Source: Cyclobacterium plantarum | GTDB taxonomy: Bacteria > Bacteroidota > Bacteroidia > Cytophagales > Cyclobacteriaceae | Direction of reading: 5' to 3' | DNA length: 64,000 nt | Assembly (NCBI RefSeq): GCF_011290685.1 | Contig: NZ_JAANYN010000003.1 | Location: forward strand, 515,076-579,075 | In this document: positions 25,655 through 34,144 of the stretch, in pieces | Numbering within the stretch: the stretch's first letter is position 1 | Layout: each line of letters begins with the position of its first letter | Translations under genes and position numbers: made by a program | Notes under the pieces: model-generated | Seen by the model: the letters and a program-made list of their open reading frames with translations, nothing else | Database searches by the model: none | Told to the model about the DNA's origin: nothing

Positions 25655-28600
25655 TTATCTTATGGTGTATCCATCGGTGGTGTTCATGATGCCGTTGATC
25701 ACAGTGGCCAGTGCGGCTACCTGAACAGGATCCAGAGATGGGTCAGTAGCATGGCTCCCTGTACTGAGATAGGCCAGGGTTTCTGCTTTATTTTTGGCAA
25801 ACCTTTCCCTTTCTTCCCGGTGAAACTCCCTGATGATTTGTAGTTCTTGTTCATCCGGCTGTCTTCCGGTGCTCAGTTGGAAAGCATTTACCAATTGATT
25901 GTCGGGAGGGTAGTTGCTGATGAGCTTCTCTGCCGTTACCCTGGCAGCCTCCACGAATTGAGGATCGTTCAGCAGGACCAGTGCCTGTAAGGGCGTGCTG
26001 GTCTCCGTTCTGCGCACCTTGCATTCCGCCCGGTCTCCCACATCGAAGATCATCATGGATGGTGGTCCGGAGGTTCTTTTCCAGATGGTATATAAACTTC
26101 TCCGATAAAGCCCTTCACCAGGTTCCTGCTGATAGCGGTAGCGCCAGGATTTGGTGCTGATTTCATCCCATAGCCCTTCCGGCTGGTAGGGATAGGTACT
26201 TTCCCCTCCGATTTTGGGGACCAAAAGTCCACTTATGGCCAGGGCATTGTCACGGATCATCTCGGCGGTCATGCGAAAGCTGGGGCCCCGGGCCAATAAT
26301 TCGTTGTCCGGATCTTTCTCCTGCAATTCGGGACGGGTTTTGGAAGATTGCTGGTAAGTGGCAGACATCACAATCAGTTTATGCATCTTTTTGATATCCC
26401 ATCCTGATTCCCGAAAATTGATGGCGAGCCAATCCAGTAGCTCAGGGTGTGTGGGCATGCTGCCCTGGTTGCCAAAATCATCCGGGGTTTTTACCAGGCC
26501 ATTTCCGAAATGCATTTGCCAAATGCGGTTGACAAAAACCCGTGAAGGAAGCGGATTTTCAGGAGCAAATAGCCATTTGGCCAACCCAAGTCGATTTTGG
26601 GGCAGGTCCTGGTCATAGGGAAGTACAGCCTTGGGGATGTCCGGAAAAACCTCTTCGGTAGGCGCACTGTAGAGGCCCCGGTCAAGGATATAAGTAGGCC
26701 TGGGTTCTGGCAGGTCTCCCATGACCATTATCTCCGGGATATCGGTAGTATTTTCGGCCCTTCGTTTTCTCAACTGGAGTAGCTCCGACTTCAATTGCCT
26801 GGATTCAGCATTTTGTGTTTGGAAAAAATGTTGCTGCAGGATTTCATTGTTTCTTCCTTCCCCCGGCTTGTCGATTACATCCCGGGCCTTTTTGGGGTCC
26901 GCTGCATGCAGGATTTCCAGCCCGGTCAAGGCCCTGTCATAGATTTTCAGCTCATCGAGACCTCCATTAAGAAAGGTTTTCATCTTGTCCCTCACCCCGA
27001 GTACAAATCCCCGGAAGCCATAGGTGTGTATATCCGGTTCAAATAAAATGGATTTGTAGATATGATCTGCTTCTACGGTTACCGGCACTTTTTTTCCGTC
27101 TACATACAGGCCAATGCCTGCCGCTTTGCCCATCCCATCATAAGTAATGCTGATATCAGACCATTTTTTTACAGGGATTGGCTCCTTGCTTTTCACCTGC
27201 AGGGCATTGCTGGGCCAGCTGAAGGCCATGATAAAATTCAGCTTGTTGTCTTCCAGGAACAAGGAGTAACCTTTTAAACCCAGCCGGATGTCCTCGCAAT
27301 GGGTAAACAAAACCGCTTCCTTGTACAAGGTGTCCGGGTAAACGGAGAGGGATACCGTAAAGGGGTCTGTCTGGTCAAACCAGCCCACTTTATCCGGAAG
27401 GGAGAGCGTGGTAAAATCGTTGATGAAAACGCCATTGGCACCTTCCCGGATATCTGGCTCCCTGATTATGGCAGGAGCTGTTTGGGGAACCAGTCCGGGA
27501 CTTTTGAAAACTTTTTGATTGGCCTCTGGTCGCAAATTGTCAAAATCATAGGCCACCTGCAGTCCCTTCTTTAGCCCCTGCTGAATGGAGGCGGCATTGC
27601 TCTCCGGTCCTGCCAGCCAGGTTTCCAGGTCTTTGCTGCTTTTGTTTTCCAATTCGCGAAGCCTGGACTGCCCGGTTTGAAGTTCATTGTCAATATAGTT
27701 CAGTATATTGTCCTGCTCCTCGCTGGTCAATAGCAAGGAAGGACCCGGCACCTGGCCTGGGCCATAAACGGCGGTACCTATTTCATTGGTACTGTTAAAA
27801 AAGGCAGAAAATTCATAATACTCCTTCTGGCTGATGGGGTCATATTTATGGTCGTGGCAACGGGCGCACTCCATACTCAGGCCGAGGATGGCTTTTCCAA
27901 CGGTGTTGGTGCGGTCTGCCACATATTCGGCACGGTACTCTTCAAATACGATTCCGGCCTCCGAATTTCTTTTATGAAGTCTGTTGAAAGCTGTGGCCAG
28001 AATGCTTTCCTGACTTGGATTTTCAATCAGGTCCCCGGCCAATTGCCAGGTCACGAATTGGTCATAGGGCATGTTTTGGTTGAAGGCTTCGATTACCCAA
28101 TCGCGGTAGGGACTGAAATCCCGGTGCTTGTCATCCAGGTAGCCGTCCGAATCTGCATAGCGGGCCACATCCATCCAATCTGCCGCCATGCGCTCCCCGT
28201 AGGCTGGAGAAGCCAGTAACCTGTCCACCAGTTTTTCATAGGCATTGGAGGAATTGTCTGCCACAAAACGTTCGATTTCTTCCAGGGAAGGGGGCAAACC
28301 AGTCAGGTCAAAACTAAGTCTGCGGATAAGGATTTCCTTAGCAGCCTTTTCAGAAGGCGGGAGACCTGATTTCTGCAGGCTGGATCCCACAAAATGATCA
28401 ATCTCATTGTTCGCCCATTCTTTGTTTTCCACTTCGGGGATTTTCGGACTTGCCGGAGGAATAAATGACCAGTGGGGTTTGTATTCCGCTCCCTGTTCGA
28501 TCCATTTGGTGAGGATGGCTTTTTCTTCCGTGCTTAGGCTTAAATTGGACTCTGGTGGGGGCATGACCAATTCCTTGTCCCCGGAAAAGATGCGATCGAC

Positions 28601-28903
28601 GAGTTTGCTTTTTCCTGGTTTTCCCGGTACAATGGCATAGTGTCCAGAATTGCTCTTCAGGCTGGCTAAGGCAAATTCTTCTATATCCAGCCTGAGGTCT
28701 GCTTCCTGATTGGCAGCATCCGGACCGTGACAGGCAAAACACTTGTCTGAAAGGATGGGCTTGACATGATAATTGAAGTCAATGGCTTCAGGTAGATCAG
28801 AGTAGGCCTCTTGTATTGCTTCCGGTCTTTCCCAACCGCAACTTATCCAGCCTATGGATAAACCGATAATGGGCAAAAGATTTCTGAATGCAATACGGCT
28901 CAT
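25655..28903 (-). CDS. Planctomycete-type cytochrome / DUF1549 / LamG / DUF1553 protein
   Basis: This protein of about 1,082 residues has, in order: a signal peptide; a PSCyt1 haem site CFACHGPDA near residue 56; a DUF1549 domain (RRLSFDLTGLPPSLEEIERF, YGERMAADWMDVARYADSDG, CARCHDHKYDPISQ); a LamG/concanavalin-like segment (about 470-690); and a C-terminal DUF1553 domain (RVFVNRIWQMHFGNGLV, TPLQALVLLND). CARCH is a second possible haem motif. ATG 28903 is preferred over a TTG at 28951. The role is unknown but partnered with DUF1501. Confidence 0.88.
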   Translation of the reverse strand: MSRIAFRNLLPIIGLSIGWISCGWERPEAIQEAYSDLPEAIDFNYHVKPILSDKCFACHGPDAANQEADLRLDIEEFALASLKSNSGHYAIVPGKPGKSKLVDRIFSGDKELVMPPPESNLSLSTEEKAILTKWIEQGAEYKPHWSFIPPASPKIPEVENKEWANNEIDHFVGSSLQKSGLPPSEKAAKEILIRRLSFDLTGLPPSLEEIERFVADNSSNAYEKLVDRLLASPAYGERMAADWMDVARYADSDGYLDDKHRDFSPYRDWVIEAFNQNMPYDQFVTWQLAGDLIENPSQESILATAFNRLHKRNSEAGIVFEEYRAEYVADRTNTVGKAILGLSMECARCHDHKYDPISQKEYYEFSAFFNSTNEIGTAVYGPGQVPGPSLLLTSEEQDNILNYIDNELQTGQSRLRELENKSSKDLETWLAGPESNAASIQQGLKKGLQVAYDFDNLRPEANQKVFKSPGLVPQTAPAIIREPDIREGANGVFINDFTTLSLPDKVGWFDQTDPFTVSLSVYPDTLYKEAVLFTHCEDIRLGLKGYSLFLEDNKLNFIMAFSWPSNALQVKSKEPIPVKKWSDISITYDGMGKAAGIGLYVDGKKVPVTVEADHIYKSILFEPDIHTYGFRGFVLGVRDKMKTFLNGGLDELKIYDRALTGLEILHAADPKKARDVIDKPGEGRNNEILQQHFFQTQNAESRQLKSELLQLRKRRAENTTDIPEIMVMGDLPEPRPTYILDRGLYSAPTEEVFPDIPKAVLPYDQDLPQNRLGLAKWLFAPENPLPSRVFVNRIWQMHFGNGLVKTPDDFGNQGSMPTHPELLDWLAINFRESGWDIKKMHKLIVMSATYQQSSKTRPELQEKDPDNELLARGPSFRMTAEMIRDNALAISGLLVPKIGGESTYPYQPEGLWDEISTKSWRYRYQQEPGEGLYRRSLYTIWKRTSGPPSMMIFDVGDRAECKVRRTETSTPLQALVLLNDPQFVEAARVTAEKLISNYPPDNQLVNAFQLSTGRQPDEQELQIIREFHREERERFAKNKAETLAYLSTGSHATDPSLDPVQVAALATVINGIMNTTDGYTIR

Positions 28904-29047
28904 GTAATTTGGGTTTATAAACAAGGTTTTTGTCTTTTGGACTATCTCCAAATATAATTGGAAATTTGCCCAATTACCAAGGAGAAAAACCGTTTTGTTA
29001 ACTGTTAAAGTTATTGATTATCTTTAAGAAAAAAAAGAAATTACGGG

Positions 29048-30286
29048 ATGGAGAAGGCTGTTTTTCTGGAGCTTACGGAGAAGATCATCAAGAGTAAGGG
29101 TTTTGGGCGATCCACTACCTATGCCAATTTACTGCGGTTTCTGGTTCGTAGTTCCCTGGATGAGGATGCGCCCAAAGAGACGATTATTGCGGCCGAAGTG
29201 TTTGGTAAGCCGGACTTTGATCCTTCGGAAAGTACCCTCATACGGGTATACGTGTACAAATTGCGGGAAAAGTTGCGCAATTATTACGCTGGGGAGGGTA
29301 GCGGGGATCCGTACCGGCTGCGCATACCCAAGGGGAGCTACGGGATCGTGTTTGAAAAGGCGAAGCACCAATCCGGAATTTTGCGGCTCCTTCAGCAGAA
29401 AACCGTTCGGCTCGGCCTGATGGGTGGGACCCTTGCCTGCCTGTTACTGCTGGCCTGGTTTCAGCTAGGGCGAGGCGAGGACGGCTCTCTAAGGGAAAGT
29501 ATCTGGTCGGATTTGGTCAGCAATGGTTTTCCGACGGCGGTATTTTTGGGGGACCTGTTTATCTATCTGGAGGAGGACAGTCTCGCCGGGATGAGCCGAA
29601 CCATCCGGGATCCCGACATCAACGGACTGTCCGATTTTGCCTCCTTTCGGAAGGATGATCACCGGGAGGGTGTGCAAACCACCGCCTTGTCCTATGGCCT
29701 GCTTGTTCGGGGAAGCTTGCAGTGGATCAAGGACCTCACCCGCCTATTTGACGCGGCCGGGCATTTCTTTTCCATCCGGACCATTTCCCGCTTCAATCCC
29801 AAAGAATTGCAGGACCAGAATTTTGTGGTAGTGGGGATGATCAAAACATTGGGTTTGTTCACGGATTATTTCAATTACTCCCGGTTTGCCTATGACGAGG
29901 CCGGGGAAGCATTGATTCTGGAAAAGGGGGATGCTGCCGAAAGGCAGGTTTTTACTCCAACTGGTGATCCGGATGGCTACCATACGGATTACGGCTTTAT
30001 GGCCAAATTTCCCGGTCCAAACCAAAATACCGTTTACCTTTTCTGTGGTCTTTGGGATACCGGAGCCACGCAGAGCCTTAAAAACTTCACGGATACCTCT
30101 CTCCGGCAAGCTATCGAAAGTGAAATAGCCGGGCAATTGGGGGAGGTACCACGCTATTTTGAAGTACTTTTTGAAGTTTCCGGCATTGACCGCACGGAGC
30201 TTAGCACAAAGCTGATCCATGTATTTCCGCTGGAGGAACCTGCCACTTTTTGGGTAGACCCAGGGGGCGACACCCTAAACCGTTGA
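29048..30286 (+). CDS. Membrane-bound winged-helix regulator
   Basis: This 412-residue protein starts with a winged-helix DNA-binding region (about 1-105: LLRFLVRSSLDE, KETIIAAEVFGKPDFDPSESTLIRVYVYKLREKL, then YRLRIPKGSYGI). A single transmembrane segment (about 125-145) and a periplasmic domain of unknown fold follow. It looks like a one-component sensor reading a periplasmic signal. It is divergent from the DUF1553-DUF1501-NHL operon and probably controls it. Its TGA stop is supplied by the first unit of the palindromic array. Confidence 0.7.
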   Translation: MEKAVFLELTEKIIKSKGFGRSTTYANLLRFLVRSSLDEDAPKETIIAAEVFGKPDFDPSESTLIRVYVYKLREKLRNYYAGEGSGDPYRLRIPKGSYGIVFEKAKHQSGILRLLQQKTVRLGLMGGTLACLLLLAWFQLGRGEDGSLRESIWSDLVSNGFPTAVFLGDLFIYLEEDSLAGMSRTIRDPDINGLSDFASFRKDDHREGVQTTALSYGLLVRGSLQWIKDLTRLFDAAGHFFSIRTISRFNPKELQDQNFVVVGMIKTLGLFTDYFNYSRFAYDEAGEALILEKGDAAERQVFTPTGDPDGYHTDYGFMAKFPGPNQNTVYLFCGLWDTGATQSLKNFTDTSLRQAIESEIAGQLGEVPRYFEVLFEVSGIDRTELSTKLIHVFPLEEPATFWVDPGGDTLNR

Positions 30287-30589
30287 GGTCTTTGAGACCT
30301 CGATACCTGTAACCTTTGAGGTCTTTGGGACCTCGAAGGTTTTTTGCGTGTACGTTCTTAGGAAAGACCTTCGGGGTTGGGAAAACCCCAAAGGTCAGGA
30401 TTCTTCTATAACCGTTGAGGTCTTCGAGACCTCGACGGTTTTTTTCGCGTACGCTCTTAGGAGAGACCTTCGGGGTTGGAAAAACCCCAAAGGTCAATGT
30501 CTATAACCGTTGAGGTCTTTGAGACCTCAACGGTTTTTTCGGGCAAGTTCCGCAAAAAGACCTTTGGGGTTGGAAAAACCCCAAAGGTC
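30278..30589. repeat. Palindromic array A (alternating hairpins I and II)
   Basis: Hairpin I (AACCNTTGAGGTC, loop, GACCTCGANGGTT) occurs at 30278 (partial), 30311-30341, 30410-30440 and 30505-30535, each full copy followed by a run of T. Hairpin II (GACCTTCGGGGTT, loop, AACCCCAAAGGTC) is at 30366-30396, 30465-30495 and 30559-30589. The period is about 95-99 bases. All units point the same way as in arrays B and C. On the plus strand hairpin I with its T-run could also end transcripts of the preceding regulator gene. Confidence 0.92.
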
Positions 30590-30598
30590 AGGGGAAGC

Positions 30599-30629
30599 TT
30601 TGGATAAACTGATTTTTATTCTATATTTG
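30599..30629 (+). promoter_or_regulatory. blaI promoter
   Basis: TTTG (30599-30602), 19 bases, then TATATTTG (30622-30629) match the Bacteroidota promoter exactly. It starts 10 bases after the last hairpin of array A. The blaI ATG is 27 bases further on. Confidence 0.8.
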
Positions 30630-30655
30630 TAGAGTAGTATCTAAAACAATAGAAT

Positions 30656-31027
30656 ATGAACCTTTCAAATGCTGAAGAGCAACTTATGAATTTGATTTGG
30701 GAAAAAGGAAGGGCTTTTATGAAAGACATACTGGCCTCCTATCCAGAGCCCAAGCCGGCAAATACAACGGTGGCTACCCTGCTCAAAAGATTGCAGGAAA
30801 AAGGGGCCATCCGTTTTGAGTTATACGGCAACTCCCGCGCCTATTTCCCCGTGGTGGACAAGAATGACTATTTCTCCAGAAAAGTAAACACCATGATCAA
30901 AAAATTCTTTAATGATTCTCCGGCCCAGTTTGCTTCCTTTTTTACCAAAGAGACGGAATTGGACACAAAGGAACTGGAGGATCTGAAAAAAATTATTGAA
31001 GAACAATTAAAATCCCAGAAGCGATGA
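30656..31027 (+). CDS. blaI: BlaI/MecI-family repressor
   Basis: This 123-residue protein has a winged-helix domain (LSNAEEQLMNLIWEKG, KPANTTVATLLKRLQEKGAI) and a C-terminal dimerisation helix, as in BlaI/MecI. It should repress its own operon until cleaved by the membrane protease encoded next, with a 4-base overlap (ATGA). No beta-lactamase gene is near, so the target is probably another envelope-stress function. Confidence 0.9.
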   Translation: MNLSNAEEQLMNLIWEKGRAFMKDILASYPEPKPANTTVATLLKRLQEKGAIRFELYGNSRAYFPVVDKNDYFSRKVNTMIKKFFNDSPAQFASFFTKETELDTKELEDLKKIIEEQLKSQKR

Positions 31028-32715
31028 CTGCATTTATCTTAAAGGCTACGATTGCTTTGCTTGTCTTTTATGCTTTTTATCGACTCTTTTTGGTGAAGGA
31101 GCGCATGTTTGGCTTCAACCGTTTTTTCCTGATTTTTGCGCTCTGTTTTTCCCTGATGGTGCCCTTTCTTCAGGTACCCTTAAGCTTTCAAATCGGGGAA
31201 GATTTATTTCCAGAAAAGGTGCCTGCTGCATTCAGCAGTGAAATAAGTTCAGAAAACGATACATTCCCAACGCAAAGAGGGCTACAGGATGAAGTGGAAG
31301 CTTCCCTTATTGCACAATCGGATACTGTTGTCCCCTGGAATACCCTGTTAATGGGGATTTATTTGTCTGGCCTTTTCTTTTTTTTAGTCCGGTTTATTAT
31401 TCAGTTGGTACAGCTGATGCGAATGATTCGGAATAATCTAACCCTGAAAGCAAATGATTGTACCTACGTATTATTGAAGGAAAATACCCTGCCTTTTACC
31501 TTTTTACATTTTCTATTTGTCGAAAAAGCATCCTTCCAGGATAAGACCATAGAAAAAGAGATTTTATTTCATGAATTGACCCATATTCGGCAGCGGCACA
31601 GTTGGGACATATTGTTTTTGGAGGTGCTAAAAGTTGTCTTTTGGTTTAACCCGGTTTTCCTGCTTTACAAAAATGCGATGCAGTTGAATCATGAATTTCT
31701 GGCAGATGAAGCCGTAATTGGCAGATTCCGCAACAAAGCTGCCTACCAGTGGCTTTTATTCCATAAAATTTCAGGAAAAGAGCCTGCTTTATCGATCAGA
31801 AGTCCTTTCAACTTCTCCTCTACCCGAAGCAGGTTAATCATGATGGGCCAATCCAGTTCAAAACTGAAGACCAGGCTACTTAAATCACTTAGCCTGTTTA
31901 TGACAGGTTTTCTGATGGTTTTTTTGTCCTCCGGCCAATCTTATGATTCGGCCACGATTTATGCTGAAAATGACTATGAGCAAATTCTGGCAGGAGCATT
32001 AAGGGAGGGGAATCCTTTTGAGTTGGAATTGAACAAACTGGACCTTACCGCCCTTCGAACAGCCTACCTGGAGCTGAATGAGATCGAAAAATCGGAAAGT
32101 ACGTCATTTCCCTTTTTTGATGATTTGGCATTTGAGAAATTGCTGGCCTTGCAGCAAGCCTATCCGGAGGTGAAAACAAGTATTCTTTATGAAAGCCCCC
32201 CTGCTAAAAAAGAAATTGAAAAGGATGTTTTTGAACGATGGATAAAAACCAGGAATATCTCATTCACCATTGATGACAGGGAAATTGAAAAAGCTGAAAT
32301 AGAAAACTATCAGCCTGCTGATTTTGCGCGATTTACCGTACGGGAAACCGAAGCGGGAGGATTGTTCAAGAAACCTAGCTACAGTGTTAGCTTAATGACC
32401 CATGACTATTATGATGATAAATATGTTAAACCGGGGAAAAAAATAGAAGGCATTCAAGCCGATTATTCCAATGGAGCTAATGTAGAGGTTCCATATTGGC
32501 AACAAAACACCGAAACAAAGGATGGTAAAACATCCAAAAGCTTCCCTGAAAACTATGAAGCATCCATCTTTCACCAGTTGAGGGTTATTGATCCTGTCCA
32601 ATTGTATAAGGAAATCAAAAAGCCAATCAAATATGATCCGTCAAAAAGTTTTTCAATTGCAATATTCGCCGGGGAGGGAAAACCGCTGTTGTTTATGAAA
32701 TTGCCCACCATTTAA
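31024..32715 (+). CDS. BlaR1-like M56 membrane metallopeptidase
   Basis: This 563-residue protein has transmembrane segments near residues 5-24, 34-54, 108-128 and 300-320, and a zinc protease motif HELTH at 183-187 (in LFHELTHIRQRHSWD), the M56 family of BlaR1/MecR1. The C-terminal half is a periplasmic region rich in Glu and Lys, without the penicillin-binding sensor domain of true BlaR1. It probably cleaves the BlaI-type repressor in response to an unknown periplasmic signal. Array B begins 57 bases after its stop. Confidence 0.88.
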   Translation: MTAFILKATIALLVFYAFYRLFLVKERMFGFNRFFLIFALCFSLMVPFLQVPLSFQIGEDLFPEKVPAAFSSEISSENDTFPTQRGLQDEVEASLIAQSDTVVPWNTLLMGIYLSGLFFFLVRFIIQLVQLMRMIRNNLTLKANDCTYVLLKENTLPFTFLHFLFVEKASFQDKTIEKEILFHELTHIRQRHSWDILFLEVLKVVFWFNPVFLLYKNAMQLNHEFLADEAVIGRFRNKAAYQWLLFHKISGKEPALSIRSPFNFSSTRSRLIMMGQSSSKLKTRLLKSLSLFMTGFLMVFLSSGQSYDSATIYAENDYEQILAGALREGNPFELELNKLDLTALRTAYLELNEIEKSESTSFPFFDDLAFEKLLALQQAYPEVKTSILYESPPAKKEIEKDVFERWIKTRNISFTIDDREIEKAEIENYQPADFARFTVRETEAGGLFKKPSYSVSLMTHDYYDDKYVKPGKKIEGIQADYSNGANVEVPYWQQNTETKDGKTSKSFPENYEASIFHQLRVIDPVQLYKEIKKPIKYDPSKSFSIAIFAGEGKPLLFMKLPTI

Positions 32716-32772
32716 TCATGCGATCCAAATGGTATGGCCTATAGGGTGCTTTGATAAATGAAGAATTTGAAA

Positions 32773-33048
32773 CCAAAGGTCAGGATTCTACTATAACCGT
32801 TGAGGTCTTTGAGACCTCGACGGTTTTAACGTCCGGGCTTCGGGAAAGACCTTCGGGGTATTTGAAAACCCCAAAGGTCGCGGTCCTGATTTAACCTTTG
32901 GGGTCTTTGGGACCCCGAAGGTTTTTTACGTTCTCGTTTCGGGAAAGACCTTCGGGGTATTTGAAAACCCCAAAAGTCGCAGTCCTGATTTAACCTTTGA
33001 GGTCTTTGAGACCTCGAAGGTTTTTTACGTTCTCGTTTCGGGAAAGAC
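32773..33048. repeat. Palindromic array B, left of the RAYT gene
   Basis: The array starts with the right end of a hairpin II (CCAAAGGTC at 32773-32781). Hairpin I copies follow at 32795-32825, 32893-32923 and 32992-33022, and hairpin II copies at 32848-32879 and 32947-32978. The last unit stops at GGAAAGAC (33041-33048), the left edge of a hairpin II, where the RAYT segment begins. Linkers GCGGTCCTGATTT and TTCGGG recur between hairpins. Confidence 0.92.
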
Positions 33049-33717
33049 TGACCTTTCAACCTTTATCAGCCCGAAGATTTTCGATTCTCTTATTCCAATG
33101 TCAGTTCTTCAGCAATGTAAAAATCAGTATTTGAGTTATGACTTATCTTAAACCCATCTAAGCCCCCAAACCAGTCTAATACCAATTCTCTGTTTAGCTT
33201 GGACTGACTTTTAGATAAATAACTTTTATACGAAGAGTACTTCCAATCTAAGGGATCCTTGGTTAATTTATGTTTTACCGGGTTTTGATGAATGTAAATA
33301 ACTATTCCGGTTAAATAATCATCGGAATCAATTTGTTTGCGTTTAAATTTCCTTTGAAATAATGCGCCATTTCTTCCCAGTGCCTTATTAATACTTTTGG
33401 AATAAGAATTCAGGAAATCTGAAAATGCTTTGACAATTAGTCCATTTGTAGTGTTTTCTTTGGCCTTTACTAAAAAATGAAAATGATTGGGAATAAGACA
33501 GAATGCCAATGTTTCCAACTTATCATTGAGATAATGATGGTATTTTTCAAGGAAATAGGCGTAATTCTCTTCCCTCGGAAATAACTTTTCATTTCCAATT
33601 GCCTTATTGTATAAATGATAAATACCCCCAACCTCAAAAATATCCATCATAATTTGAAAAGTTTAGTGGAATGAAAATACAAATTTTCCAATAAAACTAA
33701 AAGAAATACAGGATTGC
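33049..33717 (-). mobile_element. RAYT element nested in the palindromic array
   Basis: The 669-base segment between the half hairpin GGAAAGAC (ends 33048) and the half hairpin GGAAACCCC (starts 33718) contains one transposase gene and short flanks. In intact units these two halves are joined by only about a dozen bases (CTTCGGGG and a loop). The transposase locus therefore occupies the middle of a hairpin II. It may have been inserted there, or the array may have grown around it. Confidence 0.75.
33090..33650 (-). CDS. REP-associated tyrosine transposase (RAYT, Y1 family)
   Basis: This 186-residue single-strand DNA transposase relative has the HUH motif HFH at residues 56-58 (in CLIPNHFHFLVKA) and the likely catalytic Tyr83 in NSYSKSIN. 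The typical LGRNGALFQRKFKRKQI and YIHQNPVKHKLTKDPLDWKYSSY follow. RAYTs bind and process REP hairpins next to their gene and probably spread them. This one is flanked on both sides by arrays of strong hairpins. No terminal inverted repeats of an IS are seen, and the gene is intact. Confidence 0.92.
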   Translation of the reverse strand: MMDIFEVGGIYHLYNKAIGNEKLFPREENYAYFLEKYHHYLNDKLETLAFCLIPNHFHFLVKAKENTTNGLIVKAFSDFLNSYSKSINKALGRNGALFQRKFKRKQIDSDDYLTGIVIYIHQNPVKHKLTKDPLDWKYSSYKSYLSKSQSKLNRELVLDWFGGLDGFKISHNSNTDFYIAEELTLE

Positions 33718-34124
33718 GGAAACCCCAAAGGTCGCGGTCCTGATTTATAACCGTTGAGGTCTTTAAGACCTCGACGGTTTTATCGTCCTGGTTTCGGGAA
33801 AGACCTTCGGGGTATTTGAAAACCCCAAAGGTCGCGGTCCTGATTTAACCTTTGGGGTCTTTGGGACCCCGAAGGTTTTAACGACCGAGCTACGGTAGAG
33901 ACCTTCGGGGTTATGGAAACCCCAAAGGTCGCGGTCTTGATTTAACCTTTGGAGTCTTTGGGACCCCGAAGGTTTTAACGTCCGGGCTTCGGAAAAGACC
34001 TTCGGGGTTATGGAAACCCCAAAGGTCGCGTTGCTGATTTAACCTTTGGGGTCTTTGGGACCCCGAAGGTTTTAACGTCCGGGCTTCGGAAAAGACCTTC
34101 GGGGTTGGGAAAACCCCAAAGGTC
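33718..34124. repeat. Palindromic array C, right of the RAYT gene
   Basis: The array starts with the right half of a hairpin II (GGAAACCCCAAAGGTC). Hairpin I is at 33749-33779, 33847-33877, 33944-33974 and 34041-34071. Hairpin II is at 33802-33833, 33900-33930, 33997-34027 and 34094-34124. The period is 94-98 bases. Several hairpin I copies carry GGGGTC paired with GACCCC in place of GAGGTC with GACCTC. The copy at 33944 has one unpaired change (GGAGTC). Confidence 0.92.
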
Positions 34125-34144
34125 AATGCCTATCCATATTCTCC

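Noticed and set aside
32826..33059. 77-residue repetitive protein
   Set aside because: It is a translation of hairpin array B (RSFPKRERKKPSGSQRPQRL) and not a real gene.
30278..34124. CRISPR array
   Set aside because: The repeats alternate between two different hairpins, the linkers are themselves conserved instead of unique, and no cas genes are present.
33911..34126. 71-residue repetitive protein
   Set aside because: It is a translation of hairpin array C.
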